Notes under the pieces: generated by a model
What the model saw: the letters and a program-made list of their open reading frames with translations, nothing else
What the model was told of the DNA's origin: nothing
Databases searched by the model: none
Translations under genes and position numbers: made by a program
In this document: one piece after another, positions 18,780 to 27,635 of the stretch
Layout: the number at the start of each line of letters is the position of its first letter
How positions within the stretch are numbered: position 1 is the stretch's first letter
Assembly (NCBI GenBank): GCA_903839405.1
Contig: CAIMCD010000027.1
Location: 60,905 to 124,904 of the forward strand
DNA: 64,000 nt
Direction of reading: 5' to 3'
Source: an uncultured Chlorobiaceae bacterium
GTDB taxonomy: Bacteria > Bacteroidota > Chlorobiia > Chlorobiales > Chlorobiaceae

Positions 18780-18807
18780 GCCGGAGGACGCGAACCCTTT
18801 CACCGTT

Positions 18808-18856
18808 GCTCCTAAGGAATAAGCGGGTTATATTAAGCCTCTTATCCCTTAGGAGC
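18808..18856. repeat. Inverted repeat downstream of the CheB-CheR fusion
   Basis: Two 16-base arms (18808-18823 and 18841-18856) match at 15 of 16 positions around a 17-base loop. No T-run follows, so it is either a non-canonical terminator or a repeat element. Confidence 0.5.
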
Positions 18857-18933
18857 AGCTTCCCCGCACTTGCTGTTGCCATCGGCCGTCAACTCCATTC
18901 ATTCAAATCTGGTAACCCTGAAGATATCCGCCT

Positions 18934-19437
18934 ATGAACTACCTTCGAAAAGCACCCTTCACCCGGCTCTGGATCGTTTTGCTGATTGCCGGTTTGAGTA
19001 TCACGATGACCCTCACTGCCGCTGAATCATCGGCCGAAACGCCGAAGGTGGTGCCAAAAGCCGCTCTTTCCCAGTTGAAAATTGGTGACCGTTACGCCGG
19101 AGGAGTCATCTTTTATCTTGATGCTACCGGCCAGCACGGCCTGGTTGCTTCGGCCACCGATGCCTCGTTGAGCAGTAACTGGTATGATGCCAAAATGCTT
19201 TGCAATGAGTTCCTGAACGGCTATGGCGACTGGTTTTTGCCGAACAAGCAGCAGCTCAACCAGCTTTTTTTGAACAAGAGTGCGGTTGGTGGAATTGCGG
19301 ATGCGGTTGCACTCAACTACTGGAGTTCGACCGAGGCGAGTGCGGTTAATGGCTGGTACCAGAACTTCTTGTCCGGCGTCCAGAAAGCCGACAGCAAGAT
19401 CAAAGTCGGTCGTGTAAGGCCTGTACGGGCGTTCTGA
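18934..19437 (+). CDS. Exported DUF1566 (Lcl-type) domain protein
   Basis: A 167-residue protein with an N-terminal signal or anchor segment (about 11-33). The DUF1566-like domain follows: IGDRYAGGVIFYLDATGQHG, GDWFLPNKQQLNQLF, YWSSTEAS and finally RVRPVRAF. The domain is common in secreted or surface proteins of unknown role and has a C-type-lectin-like look. It stands alone, with a G/C-rich hairpin (19453-19482) just after it. Confidence 0.75.
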   Translation: MNYLRKAPFTRLWIVLLIAGLSITMTLTAAESSAETPKVVPKAALSQLKIGDRYAGGVIFYLDATGQHGLVASATDASLSSNWYDAKMLCNEFLNGYGDWFLPNKQQLNQLFLNKSAVGGIADAVALNYWSSTEASAVNGWYQNFLSGVQKADSKIKVGRVRPVRAF

Positions 19438-19452
19438 GATTTTAATTTTCGT

Positions 19453-19482
19453 CCACAGGGGGCCGGGTGCTGTCCCCTGTGG
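19453..19482 (+). terminator. Hairpin after the DUF1566 gene
   Basis: A 9-bp perfect stem CCACAGGGG/CCCCTGTGG (19453-19461 with 19474-19482), 15 bases after the stop. There is no T-run behind it, so terminator function is plausible but not certain. Confidence 0.45.
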
Positions 19483-19730
19483 GCCTCTGAAGATTTCCAT
19501 GCACTACTTCTGCACTGCACCACCTCCGCCTGGAGTTTCACTGTTGGCTGTGCATCAAATTTTTCACAATGACTTTTTTTAACGTGCAAGTTCAGGCGCG
19601 TTGTAACGTCCAACAGGAAAATACCCTTTGGCTTATTCGCCAAATCTTTCTGGAATTGGTGGTATATTTTGAACGGAATACTCTTTCTCGGCTTTGCATT
19701 TAAAAAAAATCGTTAACAAATTTTGTTACA

Positions 19731-20720
19731 ATGAACAAAAAAATCTGGTTGGTTGCCGGAATTTCCGGTATGCTCTTCGGCAATCTGTCGACCGATGCTC
19801 ATGCGGCATTTAAAATAAAGGATGTCTCAGCAAACACCCCCGCTTTTGTGATTAATTCGGAACCGAAATTTATCTACCTGCGCGACCAGGGGTTTTCTGT
19901 ATCCATAGGAACCTCTTATGATATGGTCAACTACGGGAACAATTACTACATAAACTACAATTCCCAGTGGTACCGCTCTTCGCACTACGATGGTCCGTGG
20001 ACTCTTATTGCAAATAAAAAGCTTCCGGTTCAGATAAGAAGGTACCGCCTGGATGATATCAGGATGTTCCGCGACATTGAGTACCGCAATTCCAACTACC
20101 GCCATGTCGAGTATGAGCGCAGAGATGAGCGCCAGGGCAGGTTTGAGGAACCGCGCAGGGATGAGCGCAACCGAGGCCTTCATGATCAGCAGAACCGAGA
20201 TGCCGAGAACCGGAGAGTGCAGGAGCAGCAGAACCGAGATGCCGAGAACCGCAGAACACAGGAGCAGCAGAACCGAGATGCCGAGAACCGGAGAGTGCAG
20301 GAGCAGCAGAACCGTGATGCTGAGAACCGGAGAGCACAGGAGCAGCAGCCAAAGAATGTCCAGACCAAAGGTATGTTTGGGTCGTTGAACAGGATTGCCC
20401 AGCAGAAGCAGGCACAGGAGCAGCAGCAGAGGGATGCCCAGCAGAAGCAAGCGCAGGAGCAGCAGCAAAGGGATGCCCAGCAGAAGAAAGCACAGGAGCA
20501 GCAGCAGAAGGATGCCCAGCAGAAGAAAGTGCAGGAGCAGCAGCAGAAGGATGCCCAGCAGAAGCAAGCGCAGGAGCAGCAGCAGAGGGATGCCCAGCAG
20601 AAGAAAGCACAGGAACAGCAGCCAAAGGATCCCAGGAACAAGGATGGGAAGAAGGGTGATTTCAAGAGCAACGATGCCACGCCCGGCGGCCCTCAGAATA
20701 ACAGTTGGAAAAAAAACTGA
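19731..20720 (+). CDS. Exported Gln/Arg-rich tandem-repeat protein
   Basis: A 329-residue protein with a signal peptide ending near AHA (residue 25). A conserved N-terminal domain (about 40-125) has PKFIYLRDQGFSVSIGTSYD and YDGPWTLIANKKLP, a pattern seen in exported proteins of other anaerobes. It is followed by two 13-residue tandem-repeat arrays: four units of QQNRDAENRRVQE, then about six units of QQRDAQQKQAQEQ with Q, K, R and D swaps. The arrays are strongly charged, lack hydrophobics and should form long helices or disordered rods. The antisense and shifted frames are also open through the repeats, but these are artefacts of the repeat composition. The role is unknown. Confidence 0.75.
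   Translation: MNKKIWLVAGISGMLFGNLSTDAHAAFKIKDVSANTPAFVINSEPKFIYLRDQGFSVSIGTSYDMVNYGNNYYINYNSQWYRSSHYDGPWTLIANKKLPVQIRRYRLDDIRMFRDIEYRNSNYRHVEYERRDERQGRFEEPRRDERNRGLHDQQNRDAENRRVQEQQNRDAENRRTQEQQNRDAENRRVQEQQNRDAENRRAQEQQPKNVQTKGMFGSLNRIAQQKQAQEQQQRDAQQKQAQEQQQRDAQQKKAQEQQQKDAQQKKVQEQQQKDAQQKQAQEQQQRDAQQKKAQEQQPKDPRNKDGKKGDFKSNDATPGGPQNNSWKKN
20187..20345 (+). repeat. 39-bp tandem repeat array 1 (coding)
   Basis: Four near-identical 39-base units, each encoding QQNRDAENRR(V/T/A)QE. Units differ at only a few bases, so the array is recently expanded or kept uniform by slippage. Confidence 0.8.
20400..20630 (+). repeat. 39-bp tandem repeat array 2 (coding)
   Basis: About six 39-base units related to array 1, each encoding QQ(R/K)DAQQK(Q/K)(A/V)QEQ. 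The shared 13-codon period suggests that both arrays came from one ancestral unit. Confidence 0.8.
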
Positions 20721-20756
20721 GTAATTAACTCCTCTTGCCAGCTTGAGGTGCTAATC

Positions 20757-20873
20757 AAAAGGGATTACGACAGTAGGGGCGAAAAATTTTTCGCCCCTAC
20801 ATCTGCGAATTATCTATGACCTGTTGTATCAAAAGGGATTACCTTGTAGGGTCACGGCATGCCGTGACCCTAC
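20757..20873. repeat. Two intergenic palindromes, each preceded by AAAAGGGATTAC
   Basis: 20773-20800 is a perfect 28-base palindrome (GTAGGGGCGAAAAA and its complement). 20846-20873 is a second perfect 28-base palindrome with different internal sequence (GTAGGGTCACGGCA and its complement). Both have the same GTAGGG...CCCTAC ends and both follow CAAAAGGGATTAC. They look like two members of a dispersed hairpin family; a third related stretch is at 32340-32405. They separate the repeat protein gene from pepD and may act as a terminator. Confidence 0.8.
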
Positions 20874-20957
20874 GGTGGTGGCAGAATAATTCGTTTTTTA
20901 TTGCCGGGCTGGTGCTCAGCGTTCCCCTGCATGAATCAACCAACGAACATTGAGGAT

Positions 20958-22427
20958 ATGGGTAATGCTATTTTGCAGCTTGAGCCGCAGGCGGTGTGGC
21001 GGAATTTTTTTGCCTTGACGCAAATTCCCCGCCCCTCCGGTCATGAGGAAAAAATCCGGGAGTTTGTAACCTCTTTTGCCCGAAAGCTCAGCCTGGAGTG
21101 CATGGTGGATGAGGCGGATAACGTTCTTATCCGCAAGCCGCCTACACCGGGCATGGAGCAGCTCAAAGGGGTGGTTCTGCAGGCTCATCTGGATATGGTG
21201 GCGCAAAAGAACCTCAAGAAGCAGCACGATTTTGAGCGTGAGCCGATTGAAACCATTCTGGAGGCCGGGTGGGTTCGTGCCAACGGCACAACCCTCGGGG
21301 CCGATAATGGTTTGGGGGTTGCAGCGGCTTTGGCCGTGCTTGAATCCCGAGAGATAGAGCACGGGCCGCTTGAGCTGCTTTTGACCAGCAATGAGGAGAG
21401 CGGCATGACGGGCGCCTTTGGCCTGAAGGCCGGTCTCCTCAGGGGGGATATCCTGCTGAACCTCGACTCCGAGGAGGAGGGCGAGCTTATTATCGGCTGT
21501 GCTGGCGGCAGCAATGCAACCATCACCATCCCTTGCGCCGATGAGCCTCTCCCGCCGGATAACTATCGGGGGCTCCAAATCAGCGTCACCGGCCTGAGGG
21601 GCGGCCACAGTGGGGTGGATATTCATCTTGGGCGCGCCAATGCGAACAAGATCATGAACCGTCTCCTCTATCACGCTCACCACCACTGTGGACTGCGGCT
21701 TTCCTCCATCCAGGGCGGCAGCCTGCGCAATGCCATTGCGCGTGAATCCTTTGCTCTTGCGGCAATTCCGGCCTCAAGGGAGCAGGAGTTTTTGGATTAC
21801 CTTACCAAAGAGTGTACAACCATAGAGGGCGAGTTGCGGGGTGTTGAGCCAACCCTCAAGATTGAAGCTCATCCGGCGCCTCCGCCCGAATCGGTGCTTG
21901 AAAAGAGCGCTGTCGCCAAGCTTCTCAATATGGTTTATGCCGCTCCGGACGGGGTGATGCGCATGAGTAGCGATATGGCGGGTCTGGTTGAAACCTCCAA
22001 CAACCTGGCCATGGTCAAATCCGGCAGTGGTGCCCTTACTCTTGAGATGCTGCTGAGAAGTTCGATTGAGTCGGCCAAGGATGAGCTGGAGGTGATGATC
22101 CGCTCACTCGCTGATCTCGGCGGCGCTTCATCGGTGTTCGATGGGCGCTATCCCGGCTGGAAGCCTGACCGAGAATCCGCGATCCTCACCATCATGCAGC
22201 AGCTCTACCGGCAGAAATTCGCTGAGGAGCCGGAGGTCAAGGGGATTCACGCCGGTCTTGAGTGCGGCATTATTGGAGCCCGGTATCCTGAAATGGAGAT
22301 GATCTCCTTTGGTCCGACCATCTGCTTTCCCCACTCTCCGGATGAAAAGCTCAAGACTCTCTCTGTCGGGAAGTTCTGGGAGTTTCTTCTGGAGACCCTT
22401 CGTCACATACCCCTTAAACCGGATTAG
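20958..22427 (+). CDS. pepD: Aminoacyl-histidine dipeptidase (PepD/carnosinase-type M20 peptidase)
   Basis: A 489-residue cytosolic zinc dipeptidase of the M20C family that cleaves Xaa-His and other dipeptides. Metal and catalytic motifs are HLDMVAQK (first His and Asp), TLGADNGLGVA, TSNEESGMTG, NLDSEEEGE and HAGLECGII. GGHSGVDIHLGRANANK marks the lid domain. The ATG at 20958 has GAGG just upstream and gives the usual distance to the LEPQAVWRNFF start of the family. ATG 20931 is an alternative with no ribosome site. Confidence 0.92.
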   Translation: MGNAILQLEPQAVWRNFFALTQIPRPSGHEEKIREFVTSFARKLSLECMVDEADNVLIRKPPTPGMEQLKGVVLQAHLDMVAQKNLKKQHDFEREPIETILEAGWVRANGTTLGADNGLGVAAALAVLESREIEHGPLELLLTSNEESGMTGAFGLKAGLLRGDILLNLDSEEEGELIIGCAGGSNATITIPCADEPLPPDNYRGLQISVTGLRGGHSGVDIHLGRANANKIMNRLLYHAHHHCGLRLSSIQGGSLRNAIARESFALAAIPASREQEFLDYLTKECTTIEGELRGVEPTLKIEAHPAPPPESVLEKSAVAKLLNMVYAAPDGVMRMSSDMAGLVETSNNLAMVKSGSGALTLEMLLRSSIESAKDELEVMIRSLADLGGASSVFDGRYPGWKPDRESAILTIMQQLYRQKFAEEPEVKGIHAGLECGIIGARYPEMEMISFGPTICFPHSPDEKLKTLSVGKFWEFLLETLRHIPLKPD

Positions 22428-22580
22428 TTTTATCTTATTCTTTGGGGAAGTGAAATGAAAAAATGTTAACTTTCTCTATGGAAATCAGGTGCAACAATGA
22501 ACCGGTTCACTTGCGAGGAGAGAATTTTTTTACGGATGGTGCTCGGTGGCTTTAACCAATAATTTCCGGGGAGTGTTTTT

Positions 22581-23069
22581 ATGGCTTTGAATGCTAATTT
22601 GAGGGTTGAGGGTCAGAAACAGGGCGTGATCAAAGGTTCTGTACTCCAGAAAGGGCGCGAGGATTCAATTTTGGTGATTGCCTTCAACCACGAAGTGCTT
22701 TCGCCGAGAGACCTGGTTTCCGGTCAGCCGACCGGCCAGCGCCAGCATAAATTTCTGACCATCACCAAGGAGATTGACCGCGCAACACCGCTGCTTTTGA
22801 ATGCTTTTGTCACCAATGAGTTGCTGAAAAAATGGGAGCTGCGCTTCTGGCGCCCTATGCCCTCCGGCATTGACAAGCAGTTTTTCACCATCCAGCTTCT
22901 GAACGCGAGTATTACCGATATTAAAATGGAGATGCTCAACAATGCCTATCCTGAAAATTTGAATCACAAGGAGTGTGAGCATATCTCATTTTCCTACCAG
23001 AAAATTAGCTGGACCTATGAGGAGGGAGCACTTACCGCAGCGGATGACTGGATGGGCGCTCGCGCGTAG
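22581..23069 (+). CDS. hcp: Hcp-family protein (T6SS tube-like)
   Basis: A 162-residue protein of the Hcp1 family, whose hexameric rings build the inner tube of type VI secretion systems. Diagnostic stretches are ALNANLRVEGQKQGVIKGS, TGQRQHKFLTITKEID and the C-terminal ISFSYQKISWTYEEG. A clear ribosome site (GGGGAG) precedes the ATG. No tssBC, vgrG, clpV or membrane-complex genes are in the window, so Hcp stands apart from any machinery here. It lies 79 bases before a mini tail-collar gene, and the two share a terminator. Confidence 0.88.
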   Translation: MALNANLRVEGQKQGVIKGSVLQKGREDSILVIAFNHEVLSPRDLVSGQPTGQRQHKFLTITKEIDRATPLLLNAFVTNELLKKWELRFWRPMPSGIDKQFFTIQLLNASITDIKMEMLNNAYPENLNHKECEHISFSYQKISWTYEEGALTAADDWMGARA

Positions 23070-23147
23070 GAGCCTGGATTGACGCTATTGGTAGTTTTAG
23101 CTGTATGGTAACTTCATTTGTTAAACAAAAAAAACAAGGAGGAAGTC

Positions 23148-23414
23148 ATGGATGAAATGCTTGCCGTCATCAAACAGTTCGCCGGAAATTTTGCACCGCG
23201 CGGTTTTTTGGATTGTGCTGGACAGACGCTCCCGATCAACACCAATACGGCCTTGTTCAGTTTGCTGGGTATCAATTATGGTGGTGATGGTCGCCAGACC
23301 TTCCAGTTGCCTGATCTCCGCCCGGTAGACCAGGCGGGTCACAAGCGCCCCTGGAATGACAATGAACCCCGCTTCATTATCTGTGTTGAGGGTATTTATC
23401 CATCGCGCAGCTAA
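23148..23414 (+). CDS. Short phage tail-collar domain protein (MdpB-like)
   Basis: An 88-residue protein. APRGFLDCAGQTLPINTNTALFSLLGINYGG and the following DGRQTFQLPDLR match the phage tail-collar domain of MdpB-type (microcystin-dependent) proteins, and the C-terminal FIICVEGIYPSRS matches their ending. The usual 70-80 residue Gly-rich middle is missing, so this is a compact form. AAGGAGG eight bases before ATG 23148 sets the start. It forms a unit with hcp and ends at a strong terminator. Confidence 0.8.
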   Translation: MDEMLAVIKQFAGNFAPRGFLDCAGQTLPINTNTALFSLLGINYGGDGRQTFQLPDLRPVDQAGHKRPWNDNEPRFIICVEGIYPSRS

Positions 23415-23426
23415 ATACATGCACAG

Positions 23427-23480
23427 GAAGTGGTTCGGCGTTTCAACGATTGGAGTGCCGAACCACTTCAACCTTTTTTT
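23427..23480 (+). terminator. Intrinsic terminator of the hcp-collar unit
   Basis: A perfect 13-bp stem GAAGTGGTTCGGC/GCCGAACCACTTC (23427-23439 with 23457-23469) is followed by a run of seven T (23474-23480). Confidence 0.9.
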
Positions 23481-23563
23481 CTCCTCTCCACTCTCCCCTG
23501 AACTTCCTCACTTTTTGTGTTGAATCGGCCAGAAAAAATCATTACACTTCAGAAGTTTTATTT

Positions 23564-23822
23564 CGGTGCCGGGCATTTATCGCCCGGATAATAGGGAAGT
23601 ACGTGCAAGTCGTACACTGTACCCGCAACTGTGCAACGGTAGTATCGGGGGGATTCGCCAAACAGCTCTGTTTGCGCTTCCACCCCGGTAGGCTCCAGCC
23701 ACTTTGCCCCACTCATGTTACGCCACCGGGGAAGGGCAAGGGAAGGATGTAGTCAGCATGACGCAGCGTTTTTTTTGGGAAAAGAAGCGCTAACCGTTGA
23801 AAGTCAGGAAACCTGCCGGATA
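23564..23822 (+). ncRNA. Cobalamin (adenosylcobalamin) riboswitch
   Basis: The conserved elements occur in the right order: GGTGCC near the 5' end, GATAATAGGGAAG, GTGCAAGTC, ACTGTACCCGCAACTGT, AGCCACTT, GGGAAGG, and the B12 box GTCAGGAAACCTGCC near 23801-23817. The aptamer fills about 260 bases. The next gene is nrdJ, 234 bases on. That interval holds a T8 run (23912-23919) but no strong GC-rich terminator stem and no recognised gene, so the expression platform is unclear. A 96-codon frame overlapping the aptamer is not coding. Confidence 0.9.
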
Positions 23823-24055
23823 AGAGTTGCCATAGGGCTTCGGGAAAAGAGCCTGGTGACCGTACCAGATGTGCTTGCCGTATTTCTTCACAAGATTATT
23901 GAAAGTTGTTTTTTTTCGATAGCGCCATGGGGTTATATTGCTGGCATATGTCATGAGGGTTTACTGACACTAAAATTTCTGCTGTTGAAAGGTTTAACTG
24001 CATAAGAATCAGCTAGTTACCTTTTAGATTTAAAATTTGACTCTGGAGAGTTCAC

Positions 24056-27000
24056 ATGAAAATTGCCCGTTTGTTCACCACCGCCGGTGAAAATGTTTAT
24101 GATCGTTTTGAGTACACCCTGCGTAGCTCGGTACTGAGGAATCCTGACGGCTCGAAGGTGTTTGAAATGAACAATGTTGAGGTGCCGAAACAGTGGTCGC
24201 AGGTAGCGGCTGATATTCTGGCCCAGAAGTATTTCCGCAAAACCGGAATCCCCCTCTGTGACGAAAAGGGTAACCTGCTCACCGATGAAAAAGGCAAGCC
24301 GCTGAGTGGCAGCGAAACCTCTATCCGCCAGGTTGTCCACCGGATGGCCGGGTGCTGGAGGGAGTGGGGCGAAAAGAACGGTTATTTTGATACCCCTGAA
24401 GATGCCCAAACCTTTTACGATGAGGTGGCCTTTATGATTCTGCAGCAGATGGGCGCTCCCAACTCGCCGCAGTGGTTCAATACCGGCCTGAACTTTGCCT
24501 ACGGCACAACCGGCCCGGCCCAGGGACACTTTTATGTTGACCCTGCAAGCGGAGAGGTCAAGGAGTCGGAGGATGCCTATGGGCGACCACAGGCTCACGC
24601 CTGTTTCATTCAGTCGGTCAATGATGACCTGGTTAATGAGGGTGGGATTTTTGACCTGGCGATCCGTGAGGCGCGGGTCTTCAAATTCGGCAGCGGTTCC
24701 GGCACCAACTACTCCAGCCTTCGCTCCGGCGGGGAGAAGCTGAGTGGTGGCGGCAGCTCTTCGGGTCTGATGAGTTTTCTGAAGATTTTTGATTCAGCCG
24801 CAGGTGCTATAAAATCTGGCGGCACCACACGCCGGGCGGCCAAGATGGTGATTGTCGATATCGACCATCCTGATGTGGAGAAGTTTATTGAGTGGAAAGC
24901 CAAGGAGGAGGACAAGGTGGCCTCGCTGGTGGCGGGTTCGAGAATCTGCTCCCGCTTCCTTCAGGCGATTGTGGAAGAGGCCCTTGCAAACGGCAGCGAC
25001 CGCAAGGCGAACCCCCGGTTGAACAAGCTGATACAGAATGCGCTGAGCCGTGCCGTGCCGATGAGCTATATCATCCGCGTGCTTGCTCTGGTCGATCAAG
25101 GCTATACGACGCTTGACTTTGAAGAGTATAACTCCAATTACGAGTCGGAAGCCTACCAGACGGTCGGCGGCCAGAACTCCAACAATACTGTCCGGGTGAC
25201 CAACGCCTTCATGAAGGCGGTTGAAAATGATGATCTCTGGGAGCTGCGCGAACGGACTACCGGCAAAATTGTCCGTGCGGTCAAGGCGCGCGACCTCTGG
25301 GAGAAGATTCTGATCAGTGCCTGGAAGTGCGCCGATCCGGGTCTGCAGTTCGATACCACCATTAACGAGTGGCACACCTGCCCCGCAAGTGGCCGCATCA
25401 ATGCCAGCAACCCCTGTTCGGAGTATATGTTCCTTGACGATACCGCCTGCAATCTGGCGAGCTTGAATTTGATCTACTTTATTGATGAGGCTACGGGCAG
25501 AATCAAGGTCCAAGAGCTGCAGCACGCCTCAAGCCTCTGGACGATTGTGCTGGAGATATCGGTATTGATGGCGCACTTCCCTTCAAAAGATATTGCCCGC
25601 CTGAGCTACGAGTTCCGCACCCTCGGCCTTGGATTTGCCAACCTCGGCACCGTGCTGATGGTGCTCGGCATTCCCTACGATTCACCCAGAGCCCTTGCCC
25701 TTGCCGGGGCCATTGCGGCGGTGATGACCGGCCAGGCCTATGTGACCTCAGCGGAGATGGCCCACGATCTTGGTACCTTCAGCGGTTACAGCGCCAATGC
25801 CGAGGGGATGCTGCGCGTTATCCGCAACCACCGCCGGGCCGCAAGGAACATGTCGGAAGAGGAGTATGAGGCTTTAACGGTCAAACCACGCGGTATTGAT
25901 TCGGAGTATTGCCCGAAGGAGCTTTTTGAGGCGGCCGGAAAGGTGTGGGATGAAGCGCTTAAAAAGGGCCAGAAGTACGGTTTCCGCAATGCCCAGGTTT
26001 CGGTTATTGCCCCGACCGGCACCATTGGTCTTGTGATGGATTGCGATACCACCGGTATTGAGCCGGAGTTTGCCATTGTCAAATTCAAGAAACTTGCCGG
26101 CGGCGGCTATTTCAAGATTGTCAACCAGTCGGTGCACAAGGCCCTTGAGCGCCTTGGCTACACGAGCGCTCAGATTGACGATATCGAGCACTATTGCAAA
26201 GGTCACGGCACGCTTGCCGGCTCACCCTCCATCAACCGCCAGTGGCTGAAAAGCCGTGGATTCAGCGACGAGAAGATTGCCGTGGTGGAGTCGCAACTTG
26301 AAACGGTTTTTGATATCCGTTTTGCCTTCAACAAGTGGATTCTGGGCGAGGAGTTCTCGGAGTCGCTCGGCTTCAGCCAGGATGAACTCAATGATCCGGA
26401 TTTTGACATGCTTACGGCCCTTGGCGCTACGGCGGAGGATACCGAGCTTGCCAACGACTATGTTTGCGGCACCATGACCATTGAGGGTGCGCCCCACCTG
26501 AAGCTTGAGCATCTCCCCGTTTTTGATTGTGCCAGCCGGTGCGGCCGCAAGGGGCTCCGCTATATCCGCCACATGGCTCATGTGCGCATGATGTCCTCCG
26601 TGCAGCCCTTTATTTCAGGCGCGATCTCCAAAACCGTCAACATGCCCGGCAGCGCCACAACCGTCGAGATCGGTGAGGTCTTTCAGGCCGCATGGCTGCA
26701 GATGGTCAAGGCGATCACCATCTACCGTGACGGATCGAAACTCTCCCAGCCGCTCAACATTTCAAGCTTCCAGGATCTGGATGAGGTTATTATGCTGGGC
26801 ACCGAGGAGAACCTGGACGAGACCCTTGGCCCCAAAGAGGTTCAGGAGCGTATTGTGGAGCGGGTCTACCACCGTTCCGAGCGGCGCTATCTGCCAAAGC
26901 GGCGCAAGGGGTATATCCGCGAAGCCTATGTTGGCGGCCACAAGGTCTTTCTCCGCACAGGGGAGTACGAAGATGGCTCACTTGGAGAGGTCTTTATCGA

Positions 27001-27481
27001 CATGTACAAGGAGGGCGCCTCATTCAAGGGGCTCTTGAACTGCTTTGCCGTGCTTGCCTCCAAGGCGCTGCAGTACGGTATGCCGCTTGAAGAGCTGGTC
27101 GACAGCTTTACCTTTACCCGCTTTGAACCGGCCGGTGCGGTTCAGGGGCACAATGCCATCAAGAACTCCACCTCGATTCTCGACTATGTTTTCCGCTCAA
27201 TCGGCTACGACTATCTTGGCCGCAAGGATTTTGTGCATGTCAAGGCGGTTGACGAGTTGCTTGAAACCAACGGAGAGAACGGTCACACACCGGTTGTTGA
27301 GCCCTCACTCGCCGTGCACACCGAGCCGGAGCGCTCCGCAACCCGCACCAGCCAGGTCTATCAGGCCAAGGTTCAGGGCTATACCGGCGAACAGTGCGAA
27401 AACTGCGGCTCCATGCGCGTCAAACAGAACGGAACCTGCAAAGTCTGCGACGACTGCGGCATGACCACCGGCTGCTCGTAA
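24056..27481 (+). CDS. nrdJ: Adenosylcobalamin-dependent class II ribonucleotide reductase
   Basis: A 1141-residue class II reductase that makes deoxyribonucleotides using a cobalamin-derived radical. Signatures are NSPQWFNTG near the N-terminus, NPCSEYMFLDDTACNLASLN (the finger-loop and active-site cysteine region), the nucleotide-binding APTGTIGLVMDCDTTGIEPE, and the C-terminal zinc-type tail QCENCGSMRVKQNGTCKVCD with the redox CG pair. The ATG follows GGAGAG. It lies downstream of a cobalamin riboswitch, so B12 status probably tunes it. No class I or III reductase is in the window. Confidence 0.95.
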   Translation: MKIARLFTTAGENVYDRFEYTLRSSVLRNPDGSKVFEMNNVEVPKQWSQVAADILAQKYFRKTGIPLCDEKGNLLTDEKGKPLSGSETSIRQVVHRMAGCWREWGEKNGYFDTPEDAQTFYDEVAFMILQQMGAPNSPQWFNTGLNFAYGTTGPAQGHFYVDPASGEVKESEDAYGRPQAHACFIQSVNDDLVNEGGIFDLAIREARVFKFGSGSGTNYSSLRSGGEKLSGGGSSSGLMSFLKIFDSAAGAIKSGGTTRRAAKMVIVDIDHPDVEKFIEWKAKEEDKVASLVAGSRICSRFLQAIVEEALANGSDRKANPRLNKLIQNALSRAVPMSYIIRVLALVDQGYTTLDFEEYNSNYESEAYQTVGGQNSNNTVRVTNAFMKAVENDDLWELRERTTGKIVRAVKARDLWEKILISAWKCADPGLQFDTTINEWHTCPASGRINASNPCSEYMFLDDTACNLASLNLIYFIDEATGRIKVQELQHASSLWTIVLEISVLMAHFPSKDIARLSYEFRTLGLGFANLGTVLMVLGIPYDSPRALALAGAIAAVMTGQAYVTSAEMAHDLGTFSGYSANAEGMLRVIRNHRRAARNMSEEEYEALTVKPRGIDSEYCPKELFEAAGKVWDEALKKGQKYGFRNAQVSVIAPTGTIGLVMDCDTTGIEPEFAIVKFKKLAGGGYFKIVNQSVHKALERLGYTSAQIDDIEHYCKGHGTLAGSPSINRQWLKSRGFSDEKIAVVESQLETVFDIRFAFNKWILGEEFSESLGFSQDELNDPDFDMLTALGATAEDTELANDYVCGTMTIEGAPHLKLEHLPVFDCASRCGRKGLRYIRHMAHVRMMSSVQPFISGAISKTVNMPGSATTVEIGEVFQAAWLQMVKAITIYRDGSKLSQPLNISSFQDLDEVIMLGTEENLDETLGPKEVQERIVERVYHRSERRYLPKRRKGYIREAYVGGHKVFLRTGEYEDGSLGEVFIDMYKEGASFKGLLNCFAVLASKALQYGMPLEELVDSFTFTRFEPAGAVQGHNAIKNSTSILDYVFRSIGYDYLGRKDFVHVKAVDELLETNGENGHTPVVEPSLAVHTEPERSATRTSQVYQAKVQGYTGEQCENCGSMRVKQNGTCKVCDDCGMTTGCS

Positions 27482-27635
27482 AGTAGCTGCTTTGTTGGGC
27501 GGAGCTCGAAATCCTTATGTACGACTGTTACATTCAGGGTTTCTCTGCTCCGTCCGCCTTGGGTTCAAAGCGTTCAGAGGAAGTAAGAATCAAGTTTTCC
27601 CACATTCCCCTCTATCTGATGACAAGGTCTGGACG

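Noticed and set aside
19827..20680. Long frames rich in Leu, Cys or Ala/Pro on the strand opposite the repeat protein
   Set aside because: They are mirror images of the Gln/Arg repeats; low-complexity DNA keeps several frames open.
19731..20720. CRISPR-like periodicity in the 39-bp repeats
   Set aside because: The units are contiguous, in frame and coding, with no spacers.
20757..20873. A CRISPR array
   Set aside because: Only two palindromes with different cores and no regular repeat-spacer series.
23715..24005. A 96-codon gene between the riboswitch and nrdJ
   Set aside because: It overlaps the B12 box of the aptamer, has no ribosome site and shows no family resemblance.
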